64,000 bases of DNA. Origin: Lepas anatifera (Eukaryota; Arthropoda; Thecostraca; Lepadidae). This document shows positions 36,201 to 50,400 of this stretch, piece by piece. Made by a program: the position numbers and the translations under genes. Each line of letters opens with the position of its first letter. Position 1 is the stretch's first letter. Below the pieces are notes generated by a model. The model made no database searches and was not told the origin of the DNA. It was given only the letters and a program-made list of their open reading frames with translations. The DNA is taken from contig JAOTON010001028.1 in NCBI GenBank assembly GCA_034440635.1, positions 806,001-870,000 on the forward strand. Direction: 5' to 3'.

Positions 36201-39200
36201 CCATGAGTCTATCTGTGGCCCATTGAGCTAGTCTGATGACCTCATCTCTGGGACCAATGAGCTAGTCTAGTCCCTGGGTGAAGCATGAGCTGCTCTGTGG
36301 CCCTGATCTACATCAGGGACCCTGAGATGATCTTGAATAGATAGATAATAAGACACAAGAACCCATCATCTTGGGGCGGGGTCACTGAGCTGGTCTATTC
36401 CTGGGCACATCTGGGGGATGGGGAAGTTGCTCTGGAGGCCTCTGATCCACACTTGGGGGCCCCAGAGCTGGTCTTGAATAGATTGGGAATAAGAACCCAA
36501 TGGAAACTCCTTGTAAAACGGAGCTAACGGGGAATGAGGAATCTCTAAACGGCTTGTGATACCTAGGCACCCCTGGTTATATAATTGCTTTTATACTGGT
36601 GGATTCTGAGGGATGATAAAAGGCATGTGCCCTGAGCTCGAGCACAGTCCCTAAACCAGGATTTCTACTAATTAATTTAGATGAAGAAATAGTTTTCAAT
36701 TTTTAGCCCTGTCACACCATCCCCATCCAAACCACCGGCCTGTTCACCTTTATTTACTCTTAACTGGGACGAGCCTTGCGAATATGGAACTTAATAAACG
36801 CGTTCAAATGTATCTCCCAAATTTTTCCGGCAGCAAAAATGTTTCTTCCAAAGACACTATACTACTCCTCGTCCCACGGCGATTGTGGGAGGCAAGGAAC
36901 TTAATCCGCATTCAGCTAGGCTCACTCGTCACGACAAAACCAGTGGGCATAACAGAAAATTTTCGACTCCAATATGCCTTAACCTGCACATTTAAGATAT
37001 CACATGCTCCGCTGATTTCTCTGATGTTAAGTACTTGCGTGAGTTGGCTGCCCTTAAATCTATCCAAAAAGTAGTGTTTTGGCTACTTCCATGACATTTT
37101 GGTGATATTTCGTTCCTTTTTTCGGTTTTAATCGAGTTTTCAAATGATTTCTCTGCATTTTTATTGAACCAAAGATGCCCAAAAATTATATAAACAAAGA
37201 TATAGTAAGTTTTTAGGTTACGTTAAAAGTGCCCTTTTTCCCGGGTCCCTCAAGTTGGTGTCCCCCCTGAGCTCTGGCTCCCCTGCCCTCTTTGCCGCCT
37301 AACATTGGGAATGGTTTGCGCCGACTGTATATTAGAGAAGAGCTACCAGCTTGAAGCGTTATTATATCGGAAGTCTTTTTAAATTTGTGTTTGAAATTTT
37401 CCCTGGGATTGAGTTCCACACCTATTTTTGTTGCTTAACGTAAGGCTGGTTTTCGTAGTGTGTTGTATATATTTTACCTCTGTATGCTGTATATCCTTTA
37501 CCTCTGTGTATTTTCGTTCGCTGTTGTGATATTTCAACCATGTTTTATCTCGTAGGAGCACGACAAGAAGCCTGAATCCGGCGGAATGAAGGTAAATCAC
37601 GTCGTCGCTGCATACATTTCCTGTAATGACGTTGATTTTTGCGTTAGTAGTGGCATGGACTTATTCGCTGCACGGTACAGGATCTAATTAAGAAGAAACG
37701 TTCAATTTTATGTTAAGCCAAAACACTAGTGCATACATGGGAATAATTCCAAATCGCTGAAACAAACTGGGGCTGTATCACACCCGTGTTTTCCGTTCTG
37801 TAATAAGTGTGCAATTCTTAATGCATGAGATACTACTTTGGATTGCGTATGCAGGCTCCAAAGTAAGTGTCATTAGAGGATATATGTTATCTAATAAAAC
37901 GCTTGCGTTAGTATATTACATAATTAGTATGATCAACATCCATGTTCGTGCTATACGAAGTACAATTTCTAGTTAACGTAACAAACTTTGGGAGTCACAG
38001 TAAATTATATTTAACATTGTTGTGCTGCAGCAGCTCAATAACAGCATTCTACGGATCATTTTTCGACATCTAAAAATAGAATAACACACTCCTTCTGAGT
38101 ACATTTTGGACGATTTATGAGATGCCAAACTCGGGCGGGCATTCTCAGCTCTAACGCCAGCAGTGTGTCGCTGTTTTACCGAACAGTGGGGCCCTCTCAC
38201 CCATTCAGTCTGTCCGTTCAGATCCACCCAGATAGCACCGAGCAAGTCACCACCTTCATCGAGAACCAGGAGGCCAACATCGGCAAGATCGACGAGAAGC
38301 GCGGCGAGTTCCACCAGCTCATCAAACGCGGAGAGAAGCTGGAGAACCAAGCCGACTGTCCAGATTTCCTCAAGGAGCAAGTCAAAGGACTCAGCAACCT
38401 CTTTGTTGACACAGAGCAAAAGGCCAAGTTGAAGCTGGAGGTGCTCAAAAGTAAGTTATATTTGCTCTATATTTACCCAGGTGCTTTCTCCTGGCTCCTG
38501 GCTCTAAGGCTTGCGCTCCTGGACATCGTGATTCTTTGTGGTCAGAAGTTTTTCTGAGAGTCGTGAGATATACATAGTCCCTATCTGAATACCTGATCAT
38601 GTTCCGATATCAAAGTCCAGTGGAATAAATCACCAAACTGAAAGCCTCAAACAAAATAATCAGCATAAATCAGCCTGTAAAATCAACGCATATTTACATT
38701 TTAATGTTCTTAAGATGGCAACCAGTCACTGACCACCTTTCTAAAACACCCTCAGGCATAAATAAATCCATAAATGCAGGCAAGATGTGATGAGAGGTTA
38801 TTGTTGGGCATTTAACCATCAACCAATTCTACCTAGCTGTTCTGCAATCTATTGATCTGATCCCCCAAATCCCTCCCAAAAGGTTAAGAGTTGACGACTC
38901 CGTATAACCTTGGCAGTTGGTGCGTTGTTAAACCCTGTCTTGCAGTTTGTTTAGGAACACAGAAGCTTGCATGCATTAAATTGATGTATGCTTATTTTGC
39001 ACTGGGCTTTTGATTCATTTTCCGAACTATCAGAGGGAGGCTGAGCCTCAGTTGAGGGCCGCCGCTGGAATTGACATCCCTTTTCCTGCACGATTGTCCG
39101 AGAAGTTGTGTAGAAAGCTTACGACCCTTGAGAGGCCTAAAACACGCCCAGTTGCCAGAACGTGTTGTGGATACTAGTTAAGTAGGGTTTACTTTGAAAA

Positions 39201-39353
39201 GGTCTGAAACCAAGATTTGACGTTGATCTCGATTAGATGTTCATGTCTAACTTTCAGCTTTAGTTCAATTTTTATGGAATTTTCAGCCTATCTTAAGACA
39301 AATTTCAAAGACCTGCGTGGTAGGCATCGGTTGAAAACCATTGATCTGGGCTG

Positions 39354-39410
<57 letters not shown>

Positions 39411-41455
39411 ACTCTTCTACAAGACTTATTACACAGGGAATAGTGAATTATGGAAAATTGTATAAGTTTATCTTGTTTTGTTTTGTTTATTGCTTGATTT
39501 CTGTCTGGCAGACAACGAGAAGGCTTGGCAGGAGTATGAGGAGGGTAAGGTGTCTATAGTCAGTCTTCTAGACCAGGCCGATGACAAGCTTCGCAACATC
39601 CGTAAACTCTTCAACCCCAAGGAGGGCGCCGACGACCTCACCAACCGCGTGGAGATCGCCAGAAAGACACGCGAAGCCAACGAAGCGTGCTTGAAAAAGC
39701 TGAAGGAAAATGTGGAGATCATTTGTGCCATTTGTTCACCGGATAAAAAGGAGGAGCTGAGCAAAATCGTGAGTTGACGCCTGATATCGCATTTTATTGC
39801 CAAGTTGGTTGGGTTCCGAGTTCAAAATGGGCATTGAACATCTGAACATGTTTCGTGCTGATTAACAGTGCTGAATCATCTCACCGCAGTAAACTCAGAT
39901 ATCGCAGTGACTTCACTTATCTAGCAATAAAACTACATTCGTTGCCCAGCTTTCAGCAAAGTCTTCTACCATTATCAAAAGATGATTATAAAATCATTGG
40001 CATTGTCACACAATGAAGACTTGTTCAAAGCAGGAGTATCATGGAGCCCATTCTTGTTATGTGTTTGCTTCAGATGTCAGGGTTTGAGGAGCGCAACAAG
40101 GTCCTGGAAAACACAGACGACCGTATTTCAAAACTGCAGAAGTACACATCTGATCTACAGGTGAGCCAGTGCAAGTGACCTCTCTTCCTTCTCTGGTTTA
40201 GCGCGGAGAAGGAACAGCACAGATCACCCTGCTCCTGCCTGAACCTCAAACCATGGGCTGAGGTAAAGTCGATAAGTCTGAGATCTTCACCAACATAAAT
40301 CCCTTGTCCTGCACATAATCAAGGCTCGACGAAGTAGAGGAGAACAACAAATGGCTACTCGTCAGTTCAAAGATGGAACTAAAGGCAACAAATTAAGAAC
40401 TCATATGTTTAACGATGGAAGGAATTCCTAGAAAGAGTGGATCAATCCCATCGTAGTTTTCATATGAAAATCGTGTATATTCATATAACCTGTCACAATA
40501 GCGCATTTGTTCAAAATCCGATAAATGAAACTTTCACAGAAAGCTTAACACCTCAGTTTTTATCGTGGATCGAGTGCGAGTCTGACGCCGCGTCGCCGCC
40601 GGCGCGCAGACGTTCGTCGACAAGAAGGAGGCGTCTCTGGCATGGCTGCACACCGGTCAACAGCAGCTGGACGAGCTGATGAAGTTCCCCGGCGAGGACA
40701 AGTCTGACGAGAAACTGCTAATGACAGTCAAAATGCAGAAGGACATGGAGGTGCAGCTCAACATCCTGGCTGACCTGTGCACCGAGTCGGAGCGGCTGCT
40801 GGGAGGTGAGGTCACACCACCGCGCCCTCGGTGCAGTCACGTGACCAGCGTGACCGGCTCTTGGGTCACGTGACCAGCGCGGCCGCCCTGTCGCCGGTCG
40901 TTGGCTGAGTTGGAGGTCGTTTTGGCTGGGATCTCTCTTGATCCTCCAGGTGGTAGCACCAGTTGGCTGATTATTTAATGCAGCTGTTATGTTAAGACAT
41001 CTCCACCGTCAAGCTATTTATGTTAACATGCGCAGAAAAAGGGATGAAATTTACCCTAGCCCATGCTTTTCAAATCATATCACTGCTCTACTGTTTTGAC
41101 GTTTCGATACTTTGTCTGCTTTGCCAGAAAAAAATTCTGGAACGCCTTGATAACTGGTTGGAAGAAATCAGGTGATTTAAAATATTTCCTGGATATTTTG
41201 GTTGTTTCATGCTAACGCTGATGCAGTTGTCGAGTTGAGCCCACGCGAACGTGGTTAGATATTGTGAATTTCATCGCTTTCAATGTCCACAGGAAAGCAA
41301 AACTCAGTCGCTGAACAGCACTGCTTGGAAGTAGAGCAGGTGAAAAATAAGCTAGAAGAATTGAACAACAAACTGAAAGATGTTTCGGGAGAGATTTCGG
41401 AAGATCTGCACCACTGGGCTGATTATCAGGTGAGAGAGAGAGAGAGAGAGAGAGG

Positions 41456-41494
<39 letters not shown>

Positions 41495-44400
41495 GCACGA
41501 TGCTTGACGGATTGCAAGACCACTGAGTCTTGATGAACGCCGAAATCGAATAGAACCGCCTGAGTGGCGAGTTTATGGACGGTTTCATTTGAAATCACAC
41601 TAGTCTTGAGGTCTTCGGTGTGAAATATTGTCGGTGAATTGGTGTTTCCCTCACATTTGCTTTTGGGTGGTGGTTTTACGGAATTCGATTTCAAATACTG
41701 GAGTTCTTAGCTTCTATATATAATATACATGCATCCAGTAAGACCAAACAATTTTGCTGTCATGTTGGGCACAACTGTACGTGTGGTCTGAAGCGTTTGA
41801 CTTAACATTAAGCTTATTTAGTCATTGGCACCGGCCTCAGTACCGACAACCTCAAAGTTGTTCCAGCAAGACTTAATCAATGTGAAAGTACGCATCGGAA
41901 CTGATCTCAACATGGAATAAAATATCGTGAGTTAAAGTGAATAGACCACTTTGTCGAAATTCTGAAAGGAAAAATCCAAGAGCAAAATAGGTCTGAAAAT
42001 CAGGAAAATAATAAGGAAAATAACTGACTTACATTCATTATTAATTCAAGCAAACAGGCCAGAAAGATAAACAATATTTCAAAATTTATTCTGTGTCAAG
42101 TTATGTGAAAGATGGAAGTATTGGCAATTTATATTTATTATGGCAACATTCAAATTACGTATCTCCCATCGCAAAATGAAAACCAGGAAACTAAATTTTG
42201 CGTCCACCTCAAATCGCTCGAAACAAAGACATCGCCCTTTGTCGTACTACGCTGGGTTGACCTAAACATTGCGTGTAATCACGAATCTGGCAGCTTAAGG
42301 CCGGTTGCGACACGTCAAGTTGTGTGGCCATGCCATTTGTCAACATGTATCACGCAACATGCGCTGCCAGCTGAAAAGGGATTTTTCATGGTTTGGACTA
42401 AGGTAATAAGCCCCTTTACTTTGAACTTTAAAGATTGCGGAAATTTTATGGAGAGCTTTGGGTAAAATGCAATATATAAATACAGGTTTCTCTACACGCT
42501 TTAAAAGCTGTTATCTCAGTTCAAAATCCATTATGGAAGTGAGTCGCTCCCTTTAAAGACAGTGTGTCCTCTTGTAAACTGAAGGAGTAGTCTAGCAAAG
42601 CGTGCCAAAAAAAACAACTGGCATCTTCCGTTTCACTCAAAGCTCTCTTTATCGAGTTTCTGCACAATTCCAATGTATGATGGAATATAAAATAAACTAA
42701 TGCCCTCATTAAAAGCCTGAAATGATTATTTTCCACCTGGTTGCAAAGTTTTTATTGGTGTAAGCCCTCTCACTAATGAAAATACCGTGCGTGCAAGTTG
42801 GACATTCCTACTGCATTCCTGCAGTACTTTGCAAATACGGGCTGCACTTGGCAGTGATCTCCATGGGTTAATTGGATATCTTTCCGTATAAAAAGTTGAC
42901 ATCTATATTTATGCCATCGTTACCATTGGCTTTGAAGTTCCGAGGAAAAATTAGAATTGAATATGCAATTTTGATGGTGCGCTGCACCGGGCTATGGCTC
43001 AAAGTCAGCCTTTTTAGCGCCTGTGATCAAGTTTTTTATTTTTCAGACGACAAAAGCTGTTGTTTTGATGACGCTTATGGTTCGGAAGAAGAAATTGTTT
43101 AGTGCTTTAAGGCGGGAGAACGATTACTTTGAGGCTTCATGTTTCTTTTGTCCGTAGGAATTGTTAAAAAAATGGAGCAATTGTTTTTAAGTTTTGTAAA
43201 CCATAGTATATAAATGAATTAAGCTCTAGAAACGTTGATGACAATGCCGCCCCGGTAGCTCAGTTGGTAGAGCGTTGGGCTCTGGCCCGTTGCTCATGAA
43301 GCATGCAGTGGCAGTGCATGTCCAGGCTTGGGAGTCGATTCCCTGAGACGCTCCGGCGCTCAATAGTTTACCCGACGTACGGTCGGCTGGCAACTGACTG
43401 ATGAGAGGGTGACCTGAGCGGGGCGGCCGTCCCCTGTGCTTTGTGGGACGTTAAACTTTGGCTTCTAAATTGACCCTCCATTGAGGGAGTTGCTCGTTCG
43501 GGTGGTGGGGTCGGGGTCTCCGTGACAAGTCCCTTGATGACTTTAGTGAGACTCCAACTCCGGCAGCCGTACTAGGAACAACTTGAACAAAATTTATAAA
43601 AAAAATGAGAACAGACGTGGCTTGGCTCGTTTCATTGTATGTATGTTCTCGTAGTTACCTGATCATCGATGGGGAGTCCCCAATTATAAATGAAGTCATG
43701 TCGTTACCTCTTGCCTCATTGGGTTGGGGGGTCACGGTAACGTGTTGGAACACCCCTGATGGCACCCAAGCGGTAACTGTTAGCTGAATGTACGGTTAGC
43801 AGAATATCACCATCCCAGTCCCCTGAGGCTGCGGGACAACCCCGAAACAGACGCAGTTTGTTCCGACAAAGTTCAGGCATAGGGCCAGTGTCAGGCCATA
43901 GTGCCAAAAGGCCAAAAGAGGCCGAGACCAAAAGAAACCGCTTTAGTTGGTTCCGTCCAGTAAGCCTTATCACTAACGTTGCCAGGCCGAGCTGAAGACC
44001 TTCCAGCCGTGGGTGAACGAGGTCGAGGAGAGGATTAAGGGCGGCCAGAAGAAGCCGACCAGCCTCGCCGAGGCCCAGGAGATGCTCAAATCTGTGCAGG
44101 TGAGCCTGCTCTGGAATTTCCACCAGATCAGTCTACTATTGCTACTGCGGTGGACTGTTCAATTTGCACAATTGATGTGCCAGCAAAATATTGAACAGGC
44201 GAAAGCTGAGGTACCTGTTTTTTAAGTTTCCTTGTAGCAAGGTTGAGTGTCTATTACTATTTATATTTTTAAAATATGCTATCTAACACTGCGATGCCAA
44301 GACGCAACAACAAACCTCGATTTCTTGGCTTAGATTGTGTCGATTGAGACTTCGTCCTTAGATTTGGAAATTTGCAAGGGCTAGTAATTTCTCCGAATCC

Positions 44401-47400
44401 TTCAGGCTCCTCGCATTGCTTCCAAGTGTTTCCGATTTGCTCAAGCAGCGCAGGGCTATTCAGCCGGTTTGGATTAGCACCCATGTACAGAAGCGCCGAG
44501 TTAGCAGCGACTGAGGGTGCCGGATGGTGTTTGCAGGAGTTTGACACTGACGTCAAGGAGCGTCTGGCCAACCTGGACAAGATGACGGAGACGGTGACGA
44601 TGATGACGCAGCACGAGAAGGCGGACCGCGAGATCACCGAGTGCCGCGAGCGCCGGGAGAAGGCGGAGAAGGTCTCCACCGAGTGGGTGGAGAAAACCCA
44701 GAAGCTGGTCAAACAATGGGAGGACCTCAACAACACGGTGAGTGGGGCGGGGGATGAGGTTTCACCGCTGGTCTGCCGTATGAACCACTTCAGGACCCGG
44801 AGGCCGGGGGCTAGCCCTCTGTTATCTCGGCTGGAGGTAGCATCACCTTCGCTGCAACTTTGTAAAGCTAACAGTTCAGGGACACACACCCCTGAAAACC
44901 AGGGTTTGGCTCGGTTGCACTCACTAACACCGTGAAAGTGCTTAATGAACTTACAGATTAGGATGGGATAGTAAATTGGGTTGTTTCCGTTACACAAGCT
45001 AAGAAGCAAAACGTGTTGGTAAGTACGATATCACAGTCACATAGAGAATGCAATTGACGTGATTCGTCCTACCTGCAAGCAATTGAGATGAAAGAAATTC
45101 AACGTTTTTTGTTCGGTTCGAAATCCTCCGCCTGGTTGGTTTCGTGGACTGAGTTTGAACTCGCGATTCTTACATCGGATGTCTGCGGATGAAAAGAAAA
45201 TATTGGTCAGGATAAAATACCAATCGGTGCGTCTCAAAATATCCCACTTCCGGTTAAGCCTGTGCACCTTTTCAGTTGAAGTGTCTCCCTGCAACGAAAA
45301 AAGACGAGAAACGCACAGTCTATGCACGCTTCCAAACACCGTTGCAAATTACACCCAATTGTCAATTTACACCCAATCTTATGCCCAATTGGTTTTCCAG
45401 CTTAACTTATTGCATCCAATGGCGCCCTTGTTGGCGATTGACTGGCCTCGAGATGACGTGGATCCCTATTTCAAAATGTTTCGCTATTGCACTTTCGAAT
45501 TCCTATCAGTAAGGCAGCCTCGGTACTGTATACTGTCTTTTGCGTCATCAGAAAAATGTGATCCCTTGCTTTCGTCATGGATAACATATCAAGCATACAA
45601 TTAGCTTAAACCATTTCTTCTCTCGATGGCACTCTTGTTTCCGAGCTTAATAGCCTTGAAGTTGAGTTGTGCTGCTCAAAGCTGATAACTTTTTTTAAAT
45701 GAGCATCTCTCTGGGATCTAACTGTTGGAAATATCAGAGCAATATTCCCTTCGGTAGAAGATTCACATTTCTGAGAAACAAACGTATCTAGAGCGTAACC
45801 CTCAGCCTAAGATCTACGTCCCGTGCCAGTGTGCAACAAGTAGACGTAACTGACGACTCGTTATCGACTACGCGCTGCGAGGAATCCCGGCGGAGCTAGG
45901 TGTCGCCGCCGTGGAGACCTCTTCCTTCTTCCTTATTCTTCCCCTTCTCTGCAACTGTTAGGCGAAATAAATATATAACCACGAGGGTATTCTACAGGCA
46001 GGACTCATACCTCTCCTCCGATCCAATAAAGGTGTCACATTCCTTCCAACGCCTGCAAACGACTCTGAGCCTCAGCTCGAAAGGCACATGCTGGGCCGCC
46101 AAAGTTGATTTTTTTGCCTCGCTGCTTTACGTGTGTCTCAGACTGAGGCCAACTCAGTGAGGTGCCAACGGTTGAAGTTAGACCGGCCGGGAGAAATTTG
46201 ACACTCCGGTCAGTGCTGCGGGGTGCACCTGTCAGACCGACAGAGGGGTCCGGGCCCGGGGACGACGGGGCCGCGCCCGCTGCCAGTTGGCAGCCGGCGG
46301 ATCGCCCTGTCAGCCTCCCGAAGTCGACCCACCATCCCAGATGTCGCGGTAGCGCCGAAAACGAGAGGAGTCCTTCATTTTGAGAGTGACCGCCACCACT
46401 GTTCTTGAGAAAGGAGTGCCTACTCCCGTGCAGCAAGAGCTTTATCTTCTCTTTCCATTCGAAAATATTCACTGCACCAAGAAACAAATATGGTCCTCAC
46501 TTTTATTCCGGTCTCCAGACAGTCAAGGAACCAACACGCTTCCACACGTTCCATCGACCCACTATTCCCCACTGTGGGTGATCTAAAGAGCAAAAAAAGA
46601 GGTTAGAAAGGTCAGGGAATTATCCCCGGTGATGCAAAGAATCTCGAAGGAGGGTTTGATGCGAACATCCATATCGAGAAAATCTGCTCGGTGCCAGAGG
46701 AATGACGGAGGTCTATTGGAAAAGGTAAAACAGAACTGGAGGGAGCTGCTGTTTGCTGACGAAGAATCTCACGCCTGCAGCGAGTGACAAGCTGATATCC
46801 ACCTGGCCCTTCCGGCTGCGGAGGAAAGCCTGCATATCTCACCACCCGGGCAGGTTAACCCTTGCCCCGGTGGTGGGTACGAGCCACCTTCGCCCTCGTG
46901 GGGGGCTAAAAAGACCCCTCAATCTAAAAAAAACTAAGAGAGATAGACAAAAGCACAAAACGGCAATCAAAAGTTCTCCAAAAATGATACCGAAAATACT
47001 ATGGTCATCTTTCTCAGGTCAATATCAAGGTCACTAGAGGTCAAAATAGGTCAAAATCGATAATATAAGGTGTACTAAGAAAACCTCATATATCTAAAAA
47101 AAACTATGATGCTAGAATATTTTTAATACCATTCTAAAGCTCTTGAGTTGTTCTTTCATTACAGTGGTAATTATTTTCGGCTCAGGTCAAAGCCTAGGGA
47201 GATATAGGTCACTGAATATTTAGAATGTTCTTGGAAATGTCCATAGCCATCCATACATAAGGGTGTTTCCTTTTTCGCTCATAACTTCCAAACTAAACAA
47301 GATACAGTCATAGTTGATACACAATTGCAAACCTCTCGTCAATACAAATTGAATGATATATAATATTGCTATGTTAGGTCAAATTTAAAGTTTGACCTGA

Positions 47401-50400
47401 CCCACGTCAACGATCTGACTCAACATGACCTGGTATAGTCATGAATATCATTTGACTTGCAGTGACTATTCAACACTTTGGTGACAAAATAAAAGTTATA
47501 TCTTTGTTTATTAAATTTTTATAGAGTAAAAACCCCAAAAATCATTATTTGACCTAAGGTGACCTTTCAAAGGTCACAAGTAAAAAAAATTAATCAACTT
47601 CAGAAATGGGCTAAGAGAAAGCCGTAAACTATGTTTGAAGTTCATTTCCATCCATACTTACTGAGAAAAGCTCATTTCGTGATTTTCCCCATGTATTTAC
47701 AATGGGCAGGTCATGCTCTGCACATGACCTTAGGTCACCAATATAAAAAAATCCTGGACCTGATATGACCTTGAGCTAAAATTTTCAGGAAAGATATAAA
47801 AATGATGCAAAAACAGCCAGACTAAGTTTGGCGGTGCTGCGCGCTGCCGTTTTTTATCACTTCGGAAAAACCTGTGAGGGGTCTAAAAAGGCCCCCATCC
47901 GGGCGAAGGTTAACACGCGCATTGACGAGGGTCTGAGCCACCTTCGCTTTGACAGAGGGAGGAGCCCTAAGATCTCGAAACTACGCTAGATAGCAAAAAA
48001 CGGCAAACTGCGTTGGGCAGTCCCTGAAATTCTCAAAACTAAATATTTGAACCTTTCCAGGTCATATTTATGGTCACTAGAGGTCAAGTCATGCCACCAC
48101 AGAGATAACATGCAGATGAAGGTTTTTAGTCATTACATCTGAACGAGTTAAAATAGGAAATACAATCTAGATCATTGGAATTCTGGCAGCAAGCCGAATC
48201 AAATTATATGACATGACCTTTCTAGGTCAAATCAGGTTAAGTCTAGGATCTGGCCTCACCTGAGGGCAGGTCATGGTCAAATTGGGTCAAAATACATATC
48301 ATTAGAACTGCATGGATAATGTAAACCCACTGGCGTTAAAATAAATGGTCTACCGCCATTCATTACTAACTTATTAAGTTTAAACCATTTTCCCATGTAT
48401 TTCCAATGAACAGGTCATGGTTCCTGCCCGACCTTCAGGTCATCGATATCAAAAATAGCGGAATCTATTTTTTAGTACTCGGTGGGCTCATTATTTGATA
48501 TGAGTTTCAAACCAGATAGGTTCACCCTGTTCTGATTTATACTAACTAGGGCCAAAGTGTTCGGTGTCACCATTGAAAATGTCAAACCATAAATGTGTCA
48601 GACCAAACTGCAAATGTGAACGTTTTGCGTCAGTAGGAAACCAATGGACTCTCATGGATCATCTAGTTGTTGAAAAACAGTGGATTCTAATTATGGAACC
48701 ATCTAGCGATTTGTTCCGTATTTGTCTGGCGAGAACATGCCAAGTAATTTTGTCACTTTGCCACCTTGGGCTGTCACCATTTAGATGGCAAAATGTGATT
48801 TTTACCCTGTACTAACTTAAACTTTTTAGGTGAGGTCACTTGACCTGCACTGGTGACCTGAGCTGAGATGACCCAACTCAAAATTTACCGAAATTTTTTT
48901 AAAAAATAAACACATAAACTTATGTCAAGTATGGCGGCGCTACGCGCCGCCGCTTTTATTCTGTCTCATAAAAACCCAAGGAGGGGGAGGGGCGGGTACC
49001 CGCCCCGTCAATGTACGTGAAAGAAACGTGTTAGTATGAAAAGAATCAGATGCAACATGGCCCATTACACATCAAATCGTACTCAAGCTGCCCTCCATCC
49101 GTTGGATTTGGTTCATATTTGGGAGACGCATACCTCTAGCTATGCACAGTGCTAGGCTTTAGCATTAGGGTGACATTTCAGGTCATTTCCGCAAGCCACT
49201 AAAGGAAACTGAATTTCCCAAGCATTATACAAACCAAATCGCTGTAGAACGATAAAATTTAATTTATTGAATGCATAGGTGTGTGGGTTGTCTTGGCCAG
49301 GCCATCGTTATCCGATGAGCTCAACCTGACAAATGATCCAGAGTGGTGAAATGTGAAGATAGGAAAGATGATAACTTAAATCATCTTGAATCTCCATGTC
49401 CATACTTGATAAAATTTTGAGATGTGATCAGTTGAATCACAGAAACCCTTGCGGATCCAGGTTGAGGGGGCAAAGGAACAGTGACCCCCACCAAAGGCTA
49501 AAATATTATATTTTCCCCTCCCCAAAAAGGACTATGTTTTGGGCAGTTTTTATTTCAAAATATTATTTGCGCGATTTTTTCTCGATTTAGCCCCCCGAAC
49601 GTTGGTTTGCCCCTCAAAAGCTGCTCTTAGATTTGCCAATGCCGAAAGGTGTCATAAACACCAACAACCTCCGGCTATTTAAAGAAAATACATGTTTCCT
49701 TGTTGTTCGTCCAAATAAACTGAAATTTGGTGTGTATTCTCCCACCACATCCATAAACGTCCAGCTTTACTTTTATTTTTCATCACCTCTACCCATAAGG
49801 GTGAAGAGCAATGTACCTTTTTTGTTCTGTTTAATGACTCATGTCTCAACAGTTCACTTGAAATATCACATTTATAATGTTGATTTCCCGCGAGAGGTAG
49901 GGCTGATGGTGTGCTGTTGTGTGCGGCGCGAGGCTGTTAGTGCCCTGTTGTGCGAGCGTTAGGGCCAGGCCATTTTTTAACATGTTAACTGGGGGCCATT
50001 TGCCCCCAATCGACCGAACTGCCCCCAGTGCCCGGAAATTGGCCCCCAGTGAAATAGACAGGAGATGACTTAAACTTCAACCAATACGAACTCACCTAAC
50101 GAAGATAAGACGGAACACCAACCGATAATAATAATTTAGTTTTATAACTGGTGCTAAATTGGTAATTCACAAAAATTATGTTAGAAAATTTTCATCCCTG
50201 GCTATCTCCTCCGTCGTGTAAAGACGAAACACATCGCGTAGTTACGGGAAATCCTGGCACAAGCAGCCTCAGTATCAACTACTCACAACGCTGGAGATGA
50301 ACGCTGGCCTACAACCTATCAAACATCATGTTCTATTCGACCGGAAACCGATACCCCAGCCAGAATCGTGAGATCATCTCACGATGCATGTGTGAAACGC

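Noticed and set aside
32872..36500. Tandem gene family
   Set aside because: No consistent reading frame across monomers; unit lengths vary and stops are frequent.
43250..43355. Functional tRNA gene
   Set aside because: A and B boxes are present, but stems do not pair and spacing is wrong; the A-rich tail and non-tRNA body make it a SINE.
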